A model generated the notes under the pieces. That model was not told the DNA's origin, made no database searches, and saw only the letters and a program-made list of their open reading frames with translations. Of a stretch of 35,365 nt of DNA, positions 32,770-35,365 are shown in pieces; the stretch's first letter is position 1, and every line of letters starts with the position of its first letter. The position numbers and the translations under genes were made by a program. This stretch comes from Betaproteobacteria bacterium (lineage in GTDB: Bacteria; Pseudomonadota; Gammaproteobacteria; Burkholderiales; Casimicrobiaceae), in contig JAPUER010000083.1 in assembly GCA_027492485.1 (NCBI GenBank), forward strand, positions 1 to 35,365, written 5' to 3'.

Positions 32770-33312
32770 ATGTCGTCCGTTCCGTCCTGCCTGCAGTCCC
32801 GCCGTGATTTCATGCTCAATGGTGCCCGCGCCGGCGCCACCGTCGCTGCCGTGACGGCGCTGGCCTCGGCGCCCGGCGCGATCGCCGCCGCATTCGGCGA
32901 CGACGAGGTTGCGCCAACCCCGAGCAGCGATCTGCTGCACGCGCTCGGCGGCCGCATCGGCCTCGAAGTGGCGAGCGTAATCGGCAGCGGCGGGCAGCCG
33001 TTGGCGATGGCCTACGTCGATGCCGCCGGCCCCTCGGTGGATGCGCTGCGCCTGGGCATGGCGCAGGGCCTTGAATGGCAGACGCGCTGCGCGGCGCAGT
33101 GCATCGAGACGCAAGCCTCGCCGTCCACCGTGATCGCCGTGGCGCACGTCAGCAACCCGGCGACCGGCCGCAGCGCCCGCGTCGAAATCGATGCCGTCGC
33201 CCTCAGCGTGATCGGCCTGATCGAATCGATCAACGTCCCCGGCAGCGCGCAAAAGAACGCGGTGCTGACGGCGAGTGCCGACAATCTCTACCGCATTCGC
33301 TACGACGCGTAG
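32770..33312 (+). CDS. Tat-exported protein of unknown function
   Basis: The 180-residue protein starts with a twin-arginine signal (SRRDFML at 10-16, hydrophobic stretch to about 40). The mature part is about 140 residues with alternating hydrophobic patterns and two cysteines close together (AAQCIE region). No family was recognised. AAGGAG lies 8 bp before the ATG at 32770, and the coding sequence has the codon use of its neighbours. The product is probably periplasmic and folded before export, so a cofactor is possible but not shown. Confidence 0.75.
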   Translation: MSSVPSCLQSRRDFMLNGARAGATVAAVTALASAPGAIAAAFGDDEVAPTPSSDLLHALGGRIGLEVASVIGSGGQPLAMAYVDAAGPSVDALRLGMAQGLEWQTRCAAQCIETQASPSTVIAVAHVSNPATGRSARVEIDAVALSVIGLIESINVPGSAQKNAVLTASADNLYRIRYDA

Positions 33313-33373
33313 CCGGTTGCGGCGATGGCCGCGGCGGCGCGGCCTCTTTGCCGGGTTAAAATGATTCGGTCAT

Positions 33374-33525
33374 TGGGGAGTAGCCGCCCGCCAGCGCCGC
33401 CATCGCGGCGCCGGGAGCGGGGCACGCGTCAACACACTTGACCATCCGGTCATGGCGCGTGCGGCGGTGGCGCACTGTGTTGCGCTGCGCCGTGTCTGGC
33501 AAGACCTTTGGCTGCACAGCCTCCG
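33374..33525 (+). ncRNA. Manganese riboswitch (yybP-ykoY family)
   Basis: The 5' block TTGGGGAGTAGCC (33374-33386) and the 3' block TGGCAAGACCTTTGG (about 33497-33511) are the two conserved parts of the yybP-ykoY aptamer, which binds Mn2+. The downstream gene is a GDT1-type manganese exporter, the usual partner. The exact 3' limit and the expression platform were not determined. It lies directly upstream of the exporter start at 33583. Confidence 0.85.
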
Positions 33526-33582
33526 CTCGCGCCGGGGATGCCGTGCAGTCATCGGTTCATCTTCCGGCGCCGGACTGCCCAC

Positions 33583-34167
33583 ATGGAAGCCTTCCTCATC
33601 TCCACCGGTATCGTCGCGCTCGCCGAAATCGGCGACAAGACGCAACTGCTCTCTTTCATCCTCGCCGCCAAGTACCGCAAGCCGTGGCCGATCGTGCTCG
33701 GCATTCTGGTGGCGACGCTGGTCAATCATGCGCTGGCCGGCGTGGTGGGCGCCTGGCTGATGCGGGCGATCGGGCCCGACGCCATGCGCTGGATCCTCGG
33801 CCTCGGCTTCATCGCGATGGCGGCGTGGATGCTGGTGCCGGACAAGATCGACGAGGACGAGGCGAACGCCGGCGCCGCGGCCCGCTTCGGCGTGTTTGGC
33901 ACCACCGTCGTCGCGTTCTTTCTCGCCGAGATGGGCGACAAGACGCAGATCGCCACCGTCGGGCTGGCCGCGAAATACGCATCGCTGACCGCCGTCGTCG
34001 CCGGCACCACGCTGGGCATGATGCTGGCCAACGCGCCGGCGGTGTTCATCGGGCATCGTCTCGCCGAGAAGCTGCCGGTGCGGCTGGTGCACGTGATCGC
34101 GGCGCTGATTTTTGCGCTGCTCGGCGCGGCGACGCTCGCCGGGTGGGGCGAGCGCATCGGGCTGTAA
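33583..34167 (+). CDS. GDT1/UPF0016 family manganese exporter
   Basis: This 194-residue inner-membrane protein has six predicted membrane segments in two homologous halves. Each half carries the cation-binding ExGDKT motif: EIGDKT (15-20) and EMGDKT (116-121). Relatives (TMEM165, Gdt1, bacterial MneA) export Mn2+ or exchange Ca2+/Mn2+ for protons. The Mn riboswitch in its leader supports a role in manganese detoxification. The ATG at 33583 is favoured because the protein then begins with MEAFLISTGIVALAEIGDKT, the usual start. Confidence 0.92.
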   Translation: MEAFLISTGIVALAEIGDKTQLLSFILAAKYRKPWPIVLGILVATLVNHALAGVVGAWLMRAIGPDAMRWILGLGFIAMAAWMLVPDKIDEDEANAGAAARFGVFGTTVVAFFLAEMGDKTQIATVGLAAKYASLTAVVAGTTLGMMLANAPAVFIGHRLAEKLPVRLVHVIAALIFALLGAATLAGWGERIGL

Positions 34168-34171
34168 CGCG

Positions 34172-34924
34172 CTACACCGACATGCCGCCCGACACTTCGA
34201 TCACCGCGCCGTTGATGTAGCTCGCTTCGTCGCTGGCAAGGAAGGCGTAGACGTTGGCGATTTCCTCCGCCGTGCCGAGGCGGTGCAGCGGCACGCGCGC
34301 TTTCATCTCGTCGAGCACCTTGTCGGGGATGGTGGCGAGGATCGGCGTGGCGATGAAGCCCGGCGCCACGGCGTTGACGCGCACGCCCTTGGGGCCAAGC
34401 TCGCGGCTCCATGTCTTGGTGAAGCCGATCACGCCGAATTTGCTGGCGGCGTAATTGGTCTGGCCGAAGTTGCCGTAGATGCCAACCACCGACGAGGCAT
34501 TGAGGATCACCCCCGCGCCCTGCGCGACCATGATGTCCGCCACTGCCTGCGCGCAATGGAACACGCCGCGCAGGTTGACGTCGATCACGCGGTCGAACTG
34601 CGCCAGCGTCATCTTCTGCAGCCGCGCGTCCTGCGTGATGCCGGCGTTGTTGACCAGCACGTCGATGCGGCCAAAGTCCGCCTTGACTTTGGCAACCACC
34701 AGATCGATCGCCGCGCGGTCGGTGACGTCGAGCACGTAGCCCGCCGCCTTGGCGCCGAGCGCCTGGCATTGCTGCACTGCGTCGTCGACGCCGGGCTGCT
34801 TGACGTCGCAGATGACAACGTCCGCCCCTTCGCGGGCGAACTTGAGAGCGGTGGCGAGCCCGATGCCTTGTGCGGCGCCGGTGATGAGGGAAACTTTGCC
34901 TGCGAGGCGTTGCGCTGGATTCAT
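34172..34924 (-). CDS. FabG-type short-chain dehydrogenase/reductase (3-oxoacyl-ACP reductase-like)
   Basis: The 250-residue SDR has a Rossmann cofactor site TGAAQGIG (15-22), NNAG (92-95), the catalytic serine in LNASSVVG (about Ser144) and YAASK (Tyr158, Lys162). The end [16 protein letters not shown] is typical of FabG. It probably reduces 3-oxoacyl-ACP or 3-oxoacyl-CoA with NAD(P)H. No other fatty acid synthesis genes are next to it, so it is likely an additional FabG paralogue. It is convergent with the exporter gene, 4 bp apart. Confidence 0.93.
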   Translation of the reverse strand: MNPAQRLAGKVSLITGAAQGIGLATALKFAREGADVVICDVKQPGVDDAVQQCQALGAKAAGYVLDVTDRAAIDLVVAKVKADFGRIDVLVNNAGITQDARLQKMTLAQFDRVIDVNLRGVFHCAQAVADIMVAQGAGVILNASSVVGIYGNFGQTNYAASKFGVIGFTKTWSRELGPKGVRVNAVAPGFIATPILATIPDKVLDEMKARVPLHRLGTAEEIANVYAFLASDEASYINGAVIEVSGGMSV

Positions 34925-35060
34925 GATGGTTTGCGAAAGAGTCGAGCCGGCAGTGTAGCCAGCGGCGGGCTTTTCATGCTGCGCCGCGTCAAATGCGTGA
35001 GCTGCGGAGCAGCGCGAGTACAGCTTTCATGGAGAAAGCATTGTTTGTATTGGCCTGCAA

Positions 35061-35141
35061 GCCATTTTTATGTCAATGTCGACTTGTTGAAAAAACATGC
35101 GCTTTGCCCAGTAAATATGCGCGTTCCACGAAAAAGCCAAT
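35061..35141 (-). repeat. Dispersed 80-bp intergenic repeat, copy 5 (inverted)
   Basis: Read on the minus strand: ATTGGCTTTTTCG, GCGCAT (35117-35122), 33 bases with GGGCAAA, GTCGAC (35078-35083), then an A-rich end. It points toward the FabG-type gene. Confidence 0.7.
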
Positions 35142-35164
35142 GCCTTTCGCGTAAGCCGGCGCGG

Positions 35165-35201
35165 GCTCGACCGCGCTTGGTTGCGGGGTGAGCGGTCAAG
35201 C
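35165..35201. repeat. REP-like inverted repeat
   Basis: GCTCGACCGC (35165-35174) and the near complement GCGGTCAAGC (35192-35201) form a hairpin with a single mismatch, of the kind seen in repetitive extragenic palindromes of beta- and gammaproteobacteria. No gene is present from 34925 to the window end. Confidence 0.5.
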
Positions 35202-35255
35202 TCGCACCTACAGGTAAGCGAATATTGATCCGGCACAGTATTGTCTGAATTTTTG

Positions 35256-35365
35256 TGGGAGCGGGGGGGGGCCCGCCGGGGGGGGGGTTGGGGGGCCGCC
35301 CCCCGCCCCCCCGAACAACAAGAAATGGGCGAACCAAAATTATTTTGGAGGGCCCCGGTGGGGTT
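35256..35365. other. Low-quality contig end
   Basis: The sequence changes abruptly into long runs of G and C, then an odd AT-containing tail. This looks like sequencing or assembly error at a contig edge and should not be annotated. Confidence 0.75.

Noticed and set aside
1-35365. CRISPR arrays, tRNA or rRNA genes
   Set aside because: No regularly spaced repeats and no tRNA or rRNA signatures were found apart from the tmRNA tRNA-like ends.

Overview
This is a high-GC proteobacterial chromosome segment, most likely from a betaproteobacterium (Burkholderiales-like; family not resolvable by eye). The evidence is a System I cytochrome c maturation set with a CycH-type CcmI, a beta-type glutamine synthetase, the rpsF-rpsR-rplI order, a one-piece tmRNA, SoxXYZA, and Tat-exported molybdenum hydroxylase genes. 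It is ordinary chromosome with several small accessory blocks. No CRISPR array, complete insertion sequence, phage or plasmid module was seen.

Left part (1-10.5 kb). A 5' fragment of glnA reads leftward. Behind it is a long control region with a good sigma-54 -24/-12 element and two NtrC-like sites. Next come ccmI, ccmH and ccmF on the minus strand, translationally coupled, with no ccmG. An MFS exporter diverges from ccmF. An alpha/beta hydrolase and the ribosomal operon rpsF-rpsR-rplI, which has no priB, read leftward. A stand-alone flavodiiron-type protein with a perfect FNR-type box reads rightward.

Middle part (10.5-17.8 kb). ssrA (tag ANDSFYGESRLAA) with its terminator is followed by a small, less GC-rich block: an exported DJ-1/PfpI protein, a short MerR regulator and an exported acetoacetate-decarboxylase-fold protein. 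These are tied together by matching MerR-type promoters with 19-bp spacers. After it come a GNAT and a class V aminotransferase, a decayed flavoprotein fragment, a cupin, a zeta-toxin-like P-loop kinase with a possible microprotein, and a CinA-type protein.

Right part (17.8-35.4 kb). A leftward operon of six overlapping genes encodes an IorAB-type molybdenum hydroxylase followed by SoxX, SoxY, SoxZ and SoxA. No soxB or soxCD is present. Then come two SRPBCC proteins and a PhnB-like protein (rightward), a 156-bp MITE sitting exactly at a stop codon, a MASE4-GGDEF diguanylate cyclase, a divergent EF-G paralogue with a structured leader, an exported astacin metalloprotease, an exported ATP-dependent DNA ligase, a Tat-exported protein of unknown function, a manganese riboswitch with its GDT1-type exporter, and a FabG-type reductase. 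The last 110 bases look like a sequencing or assembly artefact.

Over the whole window there is a dispersed family of about 80-bp intergenic repeats in five copies. Each has an AGCTTTT-like block, then a GCGCAT-like hexamer, exactly 33 bases, then GTCGAC. This is the most unexpected structure here. Other strong leads are the MerR regulon of exported enzymes and the sox cluster lacking soxB and joined to a molybdenum hydroxylase.
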